From the NCBI GenBank assembly GCA_905235505.1, contig CAJOMJ010000018.1, forward strand, positions 1 to 64,000: DNA of 64,000 bases. Reading direction: 5' to 3'. Position 1 is the first letter of the stretch. The number at the start of each line of letters is the position of its first letter. This DNA comes from Paludibacteraceae bacterium (lineage in GTDB: Bacteria > Bacteroidota > Bacteroidia > Bacteroidales > Paludibacteraceae). The position numbers and the translations under genes were made by a program. This document shows positions 1 to 8,114 of this stretch, one piece after another. Under the pieces are notes generated by a model. It worked only from the letters and a program-made list of their open reading frames with translations, had not been told where the DNA came from and made no database searches.

Positions 1-72
1 ATCAACGGACAGATATACCTGCGCCTTGACAACGGGCAAGTTTACAATATGATAGGGCAGAAGGTTGACTGA
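1..72 (+). CDS. C-terminal tail of a surface or secreted protein (partial)
   Basis: Frame 1 is open from the window edge to a TGA and gives 23 residues containing GQIYLRLDNGQVYNMIGQKV. A final segment of the form 'NGxIYI...G..YN.xGxK' is typical of the short C-terminal sorting tails of Bacteroidales surface proteins. A second example ends the protein at 48988-50094. Nothing can be said about the function of the missing body. Confidence 0.55.
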   Translation: MNGQIYLRLDNGQVYNMIGQKVD

Positions 73-98
73 GATTTTTCTATTTGAAATATTCTTTG

Positions 99-106
99 TA
101 ACTTTG
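99..106 (+). promoter_or_regulatory. Bacteroidetes -7 box TAACTTTG
   Basis: TAACTTTG matches the TAnnTTTG consensus and lies 17 bases before the lipoprotein start. A TTTG at 83-86 is too close to be an ideal -33 box. It probably drives the lipoprotein/radical SAM operon. Confidence 0.5.
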
Positions 107-122
107 TGGCACTAAAACCGGT

Positions 123-686
123 ATGTATATGAAAAAGCTTCGTAAGAGAATAATAAGCAGTGTTAATGTACTGCTTGCATCAATGATAACCGCATTGGGA
201 GTAGTAGGTTGCTCCCATCAGAAGAGTGTTGCCAAACATCAGAAGAGTGCCGTAGATGAAGATGAGCAGGCTGTCGCAGAAGATTCAAAGGTAAGTAAGA
301 ATAGAGAAGAGATGGTATGTATGTACGGAGTTCCCCGTGCACAATACAATATACAGGGTGTAGTAGAGACTCCCTCCGGCAAGCCGCTTGCTGTAAAAGA
401 GATAACCATTAAAATAAGCGGTGATGAGTACTATGTTGAAACCGACGAATCAGGTACTTTCAGCCTCAATGTTGACGGCTTCCCCGCAGAGGAGTTTGTG
501 GTGGAAATCGATGGCAAGCAATACGAAGAGTCTGTCACCTACGATGGTGAACCCAAAGACGCTTGGGATCGTGGACCCGCTACCATGAAGGTGCAAATCA
601 TTCACCCCGTAGAACAAGTCAGCCGCCCCATAGAGCGACCCATTCTCGTTAAATACGGTGTTCCGCCTACAAGGATGGAGAAGTAG
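123..686 (+). CDS. Radical SAM-associated putative lipoprotein
   Basis: A lysine-rich N-terminus, a hydrophobic stretch and a lipobox (GVVGC, Cys30) mark an exported lipoprotein. Residues about 75-130 resemble a carboxypeptidase-regulatory-like beta-sandwich (GVVETPSGKPL, TDESGTFSL). The motif YGVP occurs twice, right before that domain (68-71) and near the end (178-181). The gene sits 18 bases upstream of a radical SAM/SPASM enzyme. This pairing is a known Bacteroidetes arrangement in which the lipoprotein is the presumed partner or substrate. The substrate role is inferred from context. An alternative start is the ATG at 129. Confidence 0.75.
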   Translation: MYMKKLRKRIISSVNVLLASMITALGVVGCSHQKSVAKHQKSAVDEDEQAVAEDSKVSKNREEMVCMYGVPRAQYNIQGVVETPSGKPLAVKEITIKISGDEYYVETDESGTFSLNVDGFPAEEFVVEIDGKQYEESVTYDGEPKDAWDRGPATMKVQIIHPVEQVSRPIERPILVKYGVPPTRMEK

Positions 687-704
687 TCTTTCTTATGGTG
701 GTCT

Positions 705-1766
705 ATGAACGCAAAACTTCGTATAGCACTTGAACTTGAGCGGCTGAGAAGAAGAAACCTTAAGACACTTCACCCGCTGCAGCAACTCTTTTGGGAGAGC
801 ACTCTGCGCTGTAATGTCAGTTGCCGTCATTGTGGTAGTGACTGCCGGAGTGAGGTAACCGCACCTGACATGCCCAAGGAGGATTTTCTTAAAGTAATAG
901 ACGAAGAGATACTGCCGCATGTTGACCCGCACCATACAATGATAGTCATTTCCGGTGGAGAACCAACCATGCGCAGTGACCTTGAAGAAGTAGGCACAGA
1001 ACTGAAGAAGCGTGAGTTTCCTTGGGGAATGGTAACCAATGGTCTTGCACTCACAGAAAGTCGCTACAAATCCCTGAGGCAAGCAGGATTACTGTCGATG
1101 ACTGTCTCTCTTGACGGGTTTGAAGAAGACCATAACTGGATGCGCGGTCACAAACTATCCTTTCAGAATGCCACCCGTGCCATATGTCTTGCAGCTGCCG
1201 ACAAGCGTCTGACCTGGGATGTGGTTACATGTGTAAACCGCCTTAATATAGAATACCTCCCTGAGTTGAGAGAATACCTCTGGAGTCTGGGAGTGAGAAA
1301 CTGGCGGTTGTTCGGCATAGACCCGATGGGTAGGGCGAAGAACGACCCTGAGCTGCTTCTGACAGACGAACAGTTCACAAGTATGCTTGACTTCATTGTG
1401 TCCGAACGTGAGGCTGGTAGGCATGTGAGTTATAGTTGTGAAGGCTTCCTCGGAGACTATGAGGGCAAGGTGCGTGACCACCTCTATCACTGCGCAGCAG
1501 GCATAAGCGTGGCATCAATACTCATAGACGGCAGCATTAGCGCCTGCACCTCTATACGGGGCAAATACTATCAGGGCAACATCTATCGTGACAAGTTCTG
1601 GGAGGTGTGGGAGAACGGCTTTGAACAATACCGCAACCGGCAGTGGATGCGAAAGAAAGAACCATGCAACAATTGCAAGATGTTCCGCTACTGCGAAGGC
1701 AATGGCATGCACCTGAGAGAAGAAAACGGCGACCTGATGGTGTGTCATCTAAAGAGAATAGTCTGA
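705..1766 (+). CDS. Radical SAM/SPASM protein (TIGR04133-like)
   Basis: The N-terminus carries the radical SAM cluster motif CNVSCRHC (Cys36, Cys40, Cys43), followed by the glycine-rich SAM-binding segment VISGGEPTMR. The C-terminal third has the cysteine pattern of a SPASM domain that binds auxiliary iron-sulfur clusters (CTSIRG, then CNNCKMFRYCEG, then a last Cys in MVCHLK). At 353 aa the length fits. Enzymes of this class modify peptides or proteins, and the upstream lipoprotein is the likely target. The exact reaction is unknown. Confidence 0.85.
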   Translation: MNAKLRIALELERLRRRNLKTLHPLQQLFWESTLRCNVSCRHCGSDCRSEVTAPDMPKEDFLKVIDEEILPHVDPHHTMIVISGGEPTMRSDLEEVGTELKKREFPWGMVTNGLALTESRYKSLRQAGLLSMTVSLDGFEEDHNWMRGHKLSFQNATRAICLAAADKRLTWDVVTCVNRLNIEYLPELREYLWSLGVRNWRLFGIDPMGRAKNDPELLLTDEQFTSMLDFIVSEREAGRHVSYSCEGFLGDYEGKVRDHLYHCAAGISVASILIDGSISACTSIRGKYYQGNIYRDKFWEVWENGFEQYRNRQWMRKKEPCNNCKMFRYCEGNGMHLREENGDLMVCHLKRIV

Positions 1767-1778
1767 ATCATTTATAGG

Positions 1779-2594
1779 ATGGAAGAACAGAATATAATAC
1801 ATATTGACGTGGAGTCGGTTGTGAACAGCAGTACGCCCAAGTTTGTGGTAAGATATCTTAAAAAGATAGTTCACGAAGACGAGATGAATAGTTTCCTGTG
1901 CGGGCATGTCGGCTTGAAAGACTACGACTTCATCCGTGCCGTCATCGGACCTGAGCTTCTGAATACCACTATTTCCATGGAAGGCTTGGAGAATATCCCG
2001 AAAGACAATACCCCTCTGTGCTTTGTAAGTAACCACCCGCTCGGAGGTCTTGACGGAATGATATTGGCACTCTGCCTGGGAGAGCAACGTAACTACCACC
2101 TGCAAGTGATAGTGAACGAACTTCTTATGTATATGACTCCTCTTAATGGTATATTCGTGCCGGTACACGTGTCAGGCAAGGGTGGGCAGAACAAACAATA
2201 TGTAGAGAGAGTGAATGAGTTGTATAGTTCTGACTACGACATACTGACTTTCCCCTCAGGCAAGTGTTCAAGAAAAATAGATGGCGTAATACAAGACCCG
2301 GAGTGGAAGAAGTCGTTCATACAAAAGTCGGTGCAGCACAAGCGCGACATTGTCCCTATATATTTTGACGGGCAGAACTCAAAGTTCTTCTATAACCTCG
2401 GACTATGGCGCACACGGCTCGGAATAAAGAAGAATATAGAGATGCTTTACCTTGCCGATGAGATGTTCAAGGCAACAGGGAAACACTTCAGTTTCAAGGT
2501 TGGCAAACCTGTACCTTACACCACTTTCGACCATTCACGCACTCATGTTGAATGGGCACAGTGGGTGAGAGAAAGAGTGTATGAAATGAAATAG
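1779..2594 (+). CDS. Lysophospholipid-type O-acyltransferase, GlsA-like
   Basis: This is a PlsC/LPLAT-family protein of 271 aa. The acceptor motif is NHPLGGLDG, with His86 and Asp92 as the catalytic pair in the H-x5-D form of this subfamily. A second block, FPSGKCSRKIDG, matches the substrate-binding region. It precedes a GNAT/hemolysin-like N-acyltransferase by 22 bases. In Bacteroides such a pair (glsA, glsB) makes glycine lipids, in which GlsB N-acylates glycine and GlsA adds the second acyl chain. The assignment rests on motif plus pairing. Confidence 0.75.
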   Translation: MEEQNIIHIDVESVVNSSTPKFVVRYLKKIVHEDEMNSFLCGHVGLKDYDFIRAVIGPELLNTTISMEGLENIPKDNTPLCFVSNHPLGGLDGMILALCLGEQRNYHLQVIVNELLMYMTPLNGIFVPVHVSGKGGQNKQYVERVNELYSSDYDILTFPSGKCSRKIDGVIQDPEWKKSFIQKSVQHKRDIVPIYFDGQNSKFFYNLGLWRTRLGIKKNIEMLYLADEMFKATGKHFSFKVGKPVPYTTFDHSRTHVEWAQWVRERVYEMK

Positions 2595-2616
2595 TAAATT
2601 GTAATATACGAAATAT

Positions 2617-3654
2617 ATGCAAGAGATAATTCCACCTATTGACAGAACTCTGATAAAGAAAGAGCTCAATAAACACAACTTTCTTCGTCCTACCAACAAG
2701 GCAGGAAATGAGATATATGACCTTAATGCACACGAGGCGCCTAATACTATGCTCGAGATAGCACGCTTAAGAGAACTCTCTTATCGTGAAGGTGGCGGTT
2801 CAACAGGAGAAAAAATGGATATGGACGATATGGATACTATGGAGGTTCCATATCACCAACTCATAGTGTGGGACCCTGAAAATGAGGAGATAGTAGGTGG
2901 CTACAGATACCTTTGGCTGCGCGACTGCACTTTCTCCGAAAACGGACAACCGTACATAACCTCTGCCCATCTATACCGCTACACCGACTATTTCATAAAG
3001 AAATATCTGCCTGTCACCATTGAATTGGGACGCGCATTTGTACAGCCCAAATATCAATCCCGTGAAATGGGCATAAAGGCGCTATTCGCACTTGATAACC
3101 TTTGGGACGGGATAGGCGCGGTGATTTATAACCACCCTGAAGTGAAATATCTGATGGGTAAAGTAACTATCTATCCCGACTATGATGACACTGCCCGCAA
3201 CCTGATATACGCTTATTTGCGCCGCTACTGCTTCGATAATATAGGATTATTTGTCCCGTATAACCCGATAGATATAAGTACAGAGGGTCAGGAGATGGCA
3301 GATGAATTGTTCGAAGGCACCGATGCCACGGAGAATTTCCACATCCTGATGAAGGCAATACGTGCACGCGGAACAACCATACCTCCCATGTTTTCTGCAT
3401 ATCTCAACCTCACACCTGATTTGAAGTTTTTCGGCAATGCTATCAATGACGAACTGAGCAATGTATATGAAACGGGGATAATGGTGGCAATAGACGATGT
3501 TTATGAAGACAAAAAACGGCGGTATGTGGGTGTATATATTGACTATATAAGCAACTATATCTCTGCCAAACGCAATCGCAACCGACTCCTCAAGAAAGAG
3601 AAAAAAGAAAGAGAGGAAAGAGAGAGAAGGAACCAGAATAATAGCAACGGCTAA
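2617..3654 (+). CDS. GNAT-family N-acyltransferase, GlsB-like
   Basis: This 345-aa protein has the long GNAT (Acetyltransf_5, hemolysin-like) layout of OlsB/GlsB enzymes. The blocks VGGYRYL and ELGRAFVQPKYQSREMGIKALFALD, around residues 85-160, are the characteristic core. The C-terminus ends in a strongly charged lysine/arginine/glutamate tail. It follows the PlsC-type gene in what looks like one operon. The inferred role is N-acylation of an amino acid, probably glycine, from acyl-ACP to build aminolipids at the inner membrane. Confidence 0.75.
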   Translation: MQEIIPPIDRTLIKKELNKHNFLRPTNKAGNEIYDLNAHEAPNTMLEIARLRELSYREGGGSTGEKMDMDDMDTMEVPYHQLIVWDPENEEIVGGYRYLWLRDCTFSENGQPYITSAHLYRYTDYFIKKYLPVTIELGRAFVQPKYQSREMGIKALFALDNLWDGIGAVIYNHPEVKYLMGKVTIYPDYDDTARNLIYAYLRRYCFDNIGLFVPYNPIDISTEGQEMADELFEGTDATENFHILMKAIRARGTTIPPMFSAYLNLTPDLKFFGNAINDELSNVYETGIMVAIDDVYEDKKRRYVGVYIDYISNYISAKRNRNRLLKKEKKEREERERRNQNNSNG

Positions 3655-3667
3655 AATAATAGATAAT

Positions 3668-4549
3668 ATGCATATACGTATAGTTTCGCCATCATCGGCT
3701 ATTGACCCAAAGTATATAGACGGAGCACAAGAAGTTCTGCAGTCGTGGGGACATAGTGTAACTGTTGCGCCTCATGCCAAGGGGCATTACGGTGGTTTTG
3801 CAGGCACGCCGGAAGAGCGTTTGCAAGACTTGAACGAGGCCTTTGCCGACCCTGAGGTAGATATGATTCTATGCTCGAGGGGAGGTTACGGACTCGCTCA
3901 GATAATCGACAGGGTGCAGGTGGCAGAAGGCAAACTGCTTGCAGGCTTTTCCGACATCACTTGCCTGCATTGTCTTTGTGCAAGGCATGATATGGTATCT
4001 CTGCATTCTATTATGGCAAAGCATATTGCTACTCTGCCCGCAGATAGTCTGCCTATGCAGACAATGCGTACTATACTTCAAGGCGGAGACATCTGCTACA
4101 CTCTGCCCGTATCGCCTTTCTCGCGGGAGGGAGAAACAGAAGGAATACTGCGCGGCGGTAATCTCTCTGTATTCTACGGACTGCAGCGCACCCCTTACGA
4201 ATTGATTGACAAGGATAGCATTCTCTTTATTGAGGATATAGACGAGCCGCAGTATCATATCGACCGTATGCTGCAAAACCTGCGAATGAGCGGAGTGATG
4301 CACAATGTGAAAGGTCTGGTTGTGGGACAGTTCGCAGATTGTAAAGACGACGAGCGTATGGCATGCTCTTTGCAAGAGACCATTCAGAAGGCTTCTGCGC
4401 AGGAGAACTATCCTGTATTGGCAGATTTCCCCGCAGGGCATGTGGATCTTAATCTCCCTATGTTTATGAATGCACCCTGCAGTATAAAGATAAAAGGTGA
4501 AACGGCGGTATTCAAACAAACGAATCCCATAAAGAAACTGATTAAATGA
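3668..4549 (+). CDS. LD-carboxypeptidase (peptidase family S66)
   Basis: The protein matches S66 muramoyltetrapeptide carboxypeptidases over its 293 aa. These trim the terminal D-Ala from murein tetrapeptides during peptidoglycan recycling. The Ser-Glu-His triad is visible: nucleophile Ser95 in GFSDIT, Glu189 in LFIEDIDEP and His258 in FPAGHVDLN. The preceding RGGYG block is also diagnostic. There is no signal peptide, which agrees with a cytoplasmic recycling enzyme. Its stop overlaps the next start by 4 bases (ATGA). Confidence 0.88.
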   Translation: MHIRIVSPSSAIDPKYIDGAQEVLQSWGHSVTVAPHAKGHYGGFAGTPEERLQDLNEAFADPEVDMILCSRGGYGLAQIIDRVQVAEGKLLAGFSDITCLHCLCARHDMVSLHSIMAKHIATLPADSLPMQTMRTILQGGDICYTLPVSPFSREGETEGILRGGNLSVFYGLQRTPYELIDKDSILFIEDIDEPQYHIDRMLQNLRMSGVMHNVKGLVVGQFADCKDDERMACSLQETIQKASAQENYPVLADFPAGHVDLNLPMFMNAPCSIKIKGETAVFKQTNPIKKLIK

Positions 4550-4986
4550 AAAAGAACTGTATCATTATCCTTTTTGCGCTCGTGCAGACACTATGCTGTC
4601 AGGCACAAATAAGCAATATCCTCGGAGATTGGCTTACCGTTGACGACAAGACGGGTCAAAACTACGCTGTGGTAAATATCTACAAGGCTGACGATGGCAA
4701 GTACTACGGCAAGATAACAGAGATGCTCATCCCGGGCACCGAGAAAGAGAAATGCATCCTTTGCACCAATGAAGACAAAGACCAACCCATACTCGGTATG
4801 GTTATAATACGCGGAATGACAGAGAAAGACGGTGCGTTAGTAGGCGGTAAGCTCCTTGACCCCGAGAGCGGTAAGTTCTACTACGGCAAGATATCCTACG
4901 ACAAGGGCAGACTCAAACTCCGTGGCTCACTCGACCGCGCAGGTATTCTCGGAAGAAGCCAGTATTGGAACAGAAAGACAAAATAA
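4546..4986 (+). CDS. Secreted DUF2147 protein
   Basis: It has a signal peptide (about residues 1-20, ending CCQAQ) followed by a single DUF2147 domain. Recognisable blocks are GDWLTVDDKTGQNYAVVNIYK, DGKYYGKITE and CILCTNEDKDQPILG. DUF2147 proteins are small periplasmic or secreted proteins of unknown biochemical role. The 4-base overlap with the LD-carboxypeptidase suggests translational coupling. Confidence 0.8.
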   Translation: MKKNCIIILFALVQTLCCQAQISNILGDWLTVDDKTGQNYAVVNIYKADDGKYYGKITEMLIPGTEKEKCILCTNEDKDQPILGMVIIRGMTEKDGALVGGKLLDPESGKFYYGKISYDKGRLKLRGSLDRAGILGRSQYWNRKTK

Positions 4987-4987
4987 C

Positions 4988-5653
4988 ATGTTTATAGCAG
5001 TTATGAAAAAGTTTCGTTACACTATTTTACTCGTCTTTGTGCTGTTTGTCTCATGTATAAACGAGCAGCCGACAGGAGGCGCTGATCTTCATGTGGGAGA
5101 CAGCCTGCCGGTATTTGAGGTGGTGATGAATGATGGCAGTGCCGTAAACAACGCTACTCTTCAAGGTGTACCTGCCCTTATAGTCTTTTTCAATACCGGT
5201 TGCCCTGATTGCAGACAAGAGTTACCTGTGATTGAACAGTTCTATCTGCTTCAGGAGCAGGCTAAAAAGCAGATGCCTTCTTTTGAAGATGCAAGCGGAA
5301 GGCGTGTAGAAGGCGAGTCTGTCAAGGTGGTTTGTATCTCTCGTGAACAAACGGAAGAGGAGGTGGCAGCATATTGGTATGCCAAAGGTTTTACGATGCT
5401 CTATTCGGCACAGTCAGACCGCAGTGTGTATGAGTTGTTTGCTCAGTCAAGAATCCCCAGAGTCTATGCTGTCAATGAAAAAGGTATCATTATTGCCATG
5501 TGGGACGATACCGACATGCCTACTCTGTGCAGAAAGCTTTTCTATAAGATTCCGTCTTTCAATATTTTTTTTAGCGAATTTACCTTGTTGTCGTTTTTAA
5601 GCGACTCTAACTCTTCTTTCATTACGTTTTATTTTTGTGCTCCTGCCACATAG
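4988..5653 (+). CDS. Thioredoxin-like (AhpC/TSA) lipoprotein, C-terminus probably altered
   Basis: A hydrophobic signal with lipobox FVSC precedes a thioredoxin/redoxin domain with active site CPDC, so it is likely a periplasm-facing thiol-disulfide lipoprotein. I start it at 4988 (or the ATG at 5003) so the signal peptide is at the N-terminus. Upstream in-frame sequence would fuse it to the end of the DUF2147 gene. The fold should end near residue 185. The last 30 or so residues (rich in F, S, L) look like read-through into foreign DNA, which suggests the native 3' end was replaced where the island begins. Confidence 0.72.
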   Translation: MFIAVMKKFRYTILLVFVLFVSCINEQPTGGADLHVGDSLPVFEVVMNDGSAVNNATLQGVPALIVFFNTGCPDCRQELPVIEQFYLLQEQAKKQMPSFEDASGRRVEGESVKVVCISREQTEEEVAAYWYAKGFTMLYSAQSDRSVYELFAQSRIPRVYAVNEKGIIIAMWDDTDMPTLCRKLFYKIPSFNIFFSEFTLLSFLSDSNSSFITFYFCAPAT

Positions 5654-6243
5654 GTGGTGAGTTGAGGAGAGTTTTGTCTGATGGTAATGACATCTGTAGC
5701 TGTTAGTGGTTGACCGAGGATAAACTGTGATGCAGTAAAAAGGTCTCCGGTCTGCAATTTTGCATTTGTGGAATGTAGTACTAAGAACGAGTTTTTGCCG
5801 AGGTATTCAATAATACATTCGCGAGCAGGAGGGTTCATCGCGAGTGAAACTCGCTGTTTAGGATGGTTTCCCTGAAATGTACCAAATAGAACAATTTTGC
5901 CATGCCGGCGGATAAGCCGAAAGTAGCCGAGTGTTTGCCGAGTCCTCAAAATGCCAAATCTACCTTTTAGAACAATTTCACAATGTCGTTTGTCAAACTA
6001 AACCGATCAAACTTACATTTGGACTAGGCAAAACCGAGGCTTATTAACGGGAGGATTTTGGGAGGACACTCCGAAACAGCTCGGCTGTTGAGGAAGAGCG
6101 GAGGCTTCGAGGACTATAATGGAGATGAAATCTTCAGTCCGTGTCCGAGAGTGCCGAACGCGAAGTATACTAGACTTTCCCAGTATTTCCTAGACTTTCT
6201 CATTCAAATTCCGGGAAAGTCTAGGAAATTCTAACATACTTTT
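5654..6243. other. Junction region between left flank and island, no confident gene
   Basis: There is a minus-strand reading frame at 5629-5949 (106 codons from a TTG) and a 26-codon one overlapping the redoxin tail. Neither resembles a family I know, and the longer frame is open further upstream without an ATG, so I do not call them genes. The stretch from 6170 holds a set of related inverted repeats listed separately. Confidence 0.4.
6170..6228. repeat. Nested inverted repeats CTAGACTTTC just past the DUF3987 stop
   Basis: TTTCCTAGACTTTC (6186-6199) is a perfect inverted repeat of 6215-6228. CTAGACTTTCCC (6170-6181) is a perfect inverted repeat of 6213-6224. The right arm can therefore pair with either left arm. 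It begins 15 bases beyond the minus-strand stop codon. It has no clear U-tract, so it may be a terminator-like, mRNA 3'-end or protein-binding structure. Confidence 0.65.
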
Positions 6244-7548
6244 TTATGCAGTTTTTCGATACGATCCATGTGCAACTCTCTGAATGACAGATTGTTTTAT
6301 CCAATTGTCCAACCAGTAGTTCAGTGTCTTGACGGACACTCCGAGGGTGCTCGCTTGGATGACCGCGAGATTCTTTTCAAAGTCCGCGGGAAGCATCTCG
6401 AAGAACTGACGAGAAAGGAGACTTCCTGAAACGGGAGTTGCCTCTTTCTTTCTGGTTTCGGGAATCAGATTGAAGATTATCGCAGCATGCATCAGGAGCT
6501 TGTGACCGATGAGAAGCATAGTGCGGAAATCTTCATCCGAACAAAAGACTTTCTCGGGCAATGGTTTACTCATGTCGAGACGCAGACCCGTGAGAATCAT
6601 GGCTATTCGCTTCATGATAACCGGCATACGCTTCAGAGTCTGATCGAACTCATCAGGGAACTCACCAATATAACTGTCGAACTCGCTTCTGAACATACGT
6701 TTTGCACATGAGCGTTGTGAATCTTTGAAACAGAAGAGACATTTATGCCCTGCATTCTTCATCCAGAGATACCTCTCCAGGAGTTTGCGACTGAGGGTCA
6801 GAAACACATCGGCTTCAGTGTCTTGATAAAGACTATCGTCATCGGCATCCCATGCCTCATCCTGGAAATCGGCACGTTTGTCGACATAGTAGCACAGAAA
6901 TCGACTTGTGAGTCCATTCTCTCGTGAAGAGATTAGAGGGTGAAGTTGATTCTGAGTACCAGAAAGGAGCATCACGAGATGCGGATCACGGATCTCGACA
7001 AACTCATCTTCGGTTCGGCGAGCAATTCCTACCGGTTCATGCTCGAAAGCACATCGGATTACGTCGGAAAACTGACCATAACTACTCCTTAATACGCGCG
7101 AAAGAGTATCCATTTCGGTTGCCATGATGATGGCTTTTCCTCCGAATTCATACAGATTGGAGATGAGTGCGGATCCTGAAGTATTGGCAGGAATATACAC
7201 CTCACCGCGGTTGGCGAGTTCGATGTCTGCCATGAGTTTTCGCCCGTAATTCATGATGCCTTTGCCTGAAGCGGCAGGAGCGAGCACCATGGTCATGAGT
7301 TCCGGTCCGTATTCATGACGTGGTTTACCGTGGAGAGCGCGCATGGCGGGCAAAGCATAACCACAGTTGGTGATCATACTGAGAAGCAACATGTCGCGCA
7401 TCTCCGGTTGATTAGTGACTTGGAGTCCTTTTTCAAGGATCTCCGGCAACTGACCTGCATTGATGAAAGGGGTTATAAGCAGGTCCTCCCCTTGTTGCGA
7501 CTTACTCTCTTCGGTCGCGAACAGATTAAATTTTGATTTTTCCATGAT
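6244..7548 (-). CDS. DUF3987 domain protein of a mobile/accessory element
   Basis: This 434-aa protein matches the DUF3987 family, helicase/primase-like proteins common on Bacteroidetes mobile elements. A P-loop-like block LAPAASGKG lies near residue 75, with downstream blocks ATEMDTLSR and LLSGTQNQL. The C-terminus (TLGVSVKTLNYWLDNWIKQ) looks like a helix-turn-helix. Many relatives are longer, with a VirE N-terminal domain, and that is missing here. I start it at the MEKSKF methionine because a promoter box lies within the longer alternative. The gene reads away from the WYL regulon and has an unusual repeated promoter region. Confidence 0.7.
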   Translation of the reverse strand: MMEKSKFNLFATEESKSQQGEDLLITPFINAGQLPEILEKGLQVTNQPEMRDMLLLSMITNCGYALPAMRALHGKPRHEYGPELMTMVLAPAASGKGIMNYGRKLMADIELANRGEVYIPANTSGSALISNLYEFGGKAIIMATEMDTLSRVLRSSYGQFSDVIRCAFEHEPVGIARRTEDEFVEIRDPHLVMLLSGTQNQLHPLISSRENGLTSRFLCYYVDKRADFQDEAWDADDDSLYQDTEADVFLTLSRKLLERYLWMKNAGHKCLFCFKDSQRSCAKRMFRSEFDSYIGEFPDEFDQTLKRMPVIMKRIAMILTGLRLDMSKPLPEKVFCSDEDFRTMLLIGHKLLMHAAIIFNLIPETRKKEATPVSGSLLSRQFFEMLPADFEKNLAVIQASTLGVSVKTLNYWLDNWIKQSVIQRVAHGSYRKTA

Positions 7549-7587
7549 ATTATATTTAAGTGCAACACACTTATTTTCTTTTTTCGA

Positions 7588-7893
7588 CCGCAAAATTACA
7601 ACATTAAGATGCCTATGTGTTAGGCATTAATGCCCAATTTTGCTGCAAAAGTAATATATATTTTGTCTGTTTGTTGGTCAAGCTTTACCAATTCGACTGC
7701 AAAAGTAATATATATATAAGGTGTGATCGTTGGTCTTTATACACCAATCTTGCTGCAAAGATATAACATTTGCAGTCTTAGGTGTTAGGCAAGCTTGAAC
7801 AATTTTGTTGCAAAGGTACGGCATTATGAAATTCTAATGTCCACTTATGGCGCGCTCATGCTTTGTTTTTTCGTCTAACACGCTGCAAAAGTA
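7588..7893 (-). promoter_or_regulatory. Ladder of six minus-strand promoter boxes with four palindromic operators
   Basis: On the minus strand, TAnnTTTG boxes occur with left ends at 7591, 7646, 7700, 7756, 7811 and 7886. They are TAATTTTG, TACTTTTG, TACTTTTG, TATCTTTG, TACCTTTG and TACTTTTG, five of them followed by CAG or CAA. Four 18-bp palindromes of the TTrG...CyAA type start at 7620, 7674, 7730 and 7785, one between each neighbouring pair of the first five boxes. The period is 54-56 bp. The array lies directly upstream of the DUF3987 gene. Confidence 0.7.
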
Positions 7894-8009
7894 TGACAAG
7901 AATATCCGACATTTACCGGACATTTTTGGAAAAAAATGATTTTTTTGTGCACTTGAATGCCAAGATTAGAGACTATGGGGATTTGTATTTTTTATAAAAA
8001 GAAATCAAG

Positions 8010-8044
8010 TTGTCGTAATTTGGCAGTGTGAGGGTGTATTTTTG
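8010..8044 (+). promoter_or_regulatory. Operator/promoter module, copy 1 (WYL gene)
   Basis: TTGTCGTAATTTGGCAG is the most diverged copy of the 17-bp palindrome shared by nine island units. It is followed by 10 bases and TATTTTTG (8037-8044). A second possible box, TAATTTTG (8088-8095), lies nearer the start codon. If the WYL protein binds this site, the gene is autoregulated. Confidence 0.6.
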
Positions 8045-8114
8045 TGGCGAGAAAAGAAAAAGTATTGCAAGAATTGAGATTTTTTATTAATTTTGTCGCC
8101 TAAATATCAACATT

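Noticed and set aside
4856..4987. Longer N-terminus for the thioredoxin-like lipoprotein
   Set aside because: It lies inside the DUF2147 gene in another frame and would bury the signal peptide, so the start at 4988 or 5003 is preferred.
5629..5949. 106-codon minus-strand reading frame at the left island junction
   Set aside because: It starts with TTG, is open further upstream without an ATG, resembles no family and overlaps the end of the redoxin frame.
7900..8100. Possible CRISPR or phage att-like repeats beside the promoter ladder
   Set aside because: The repeated units match promoter boxes and palindromes, with variable sequence in between and no cas genes. No repeat-spacer pattern is present.
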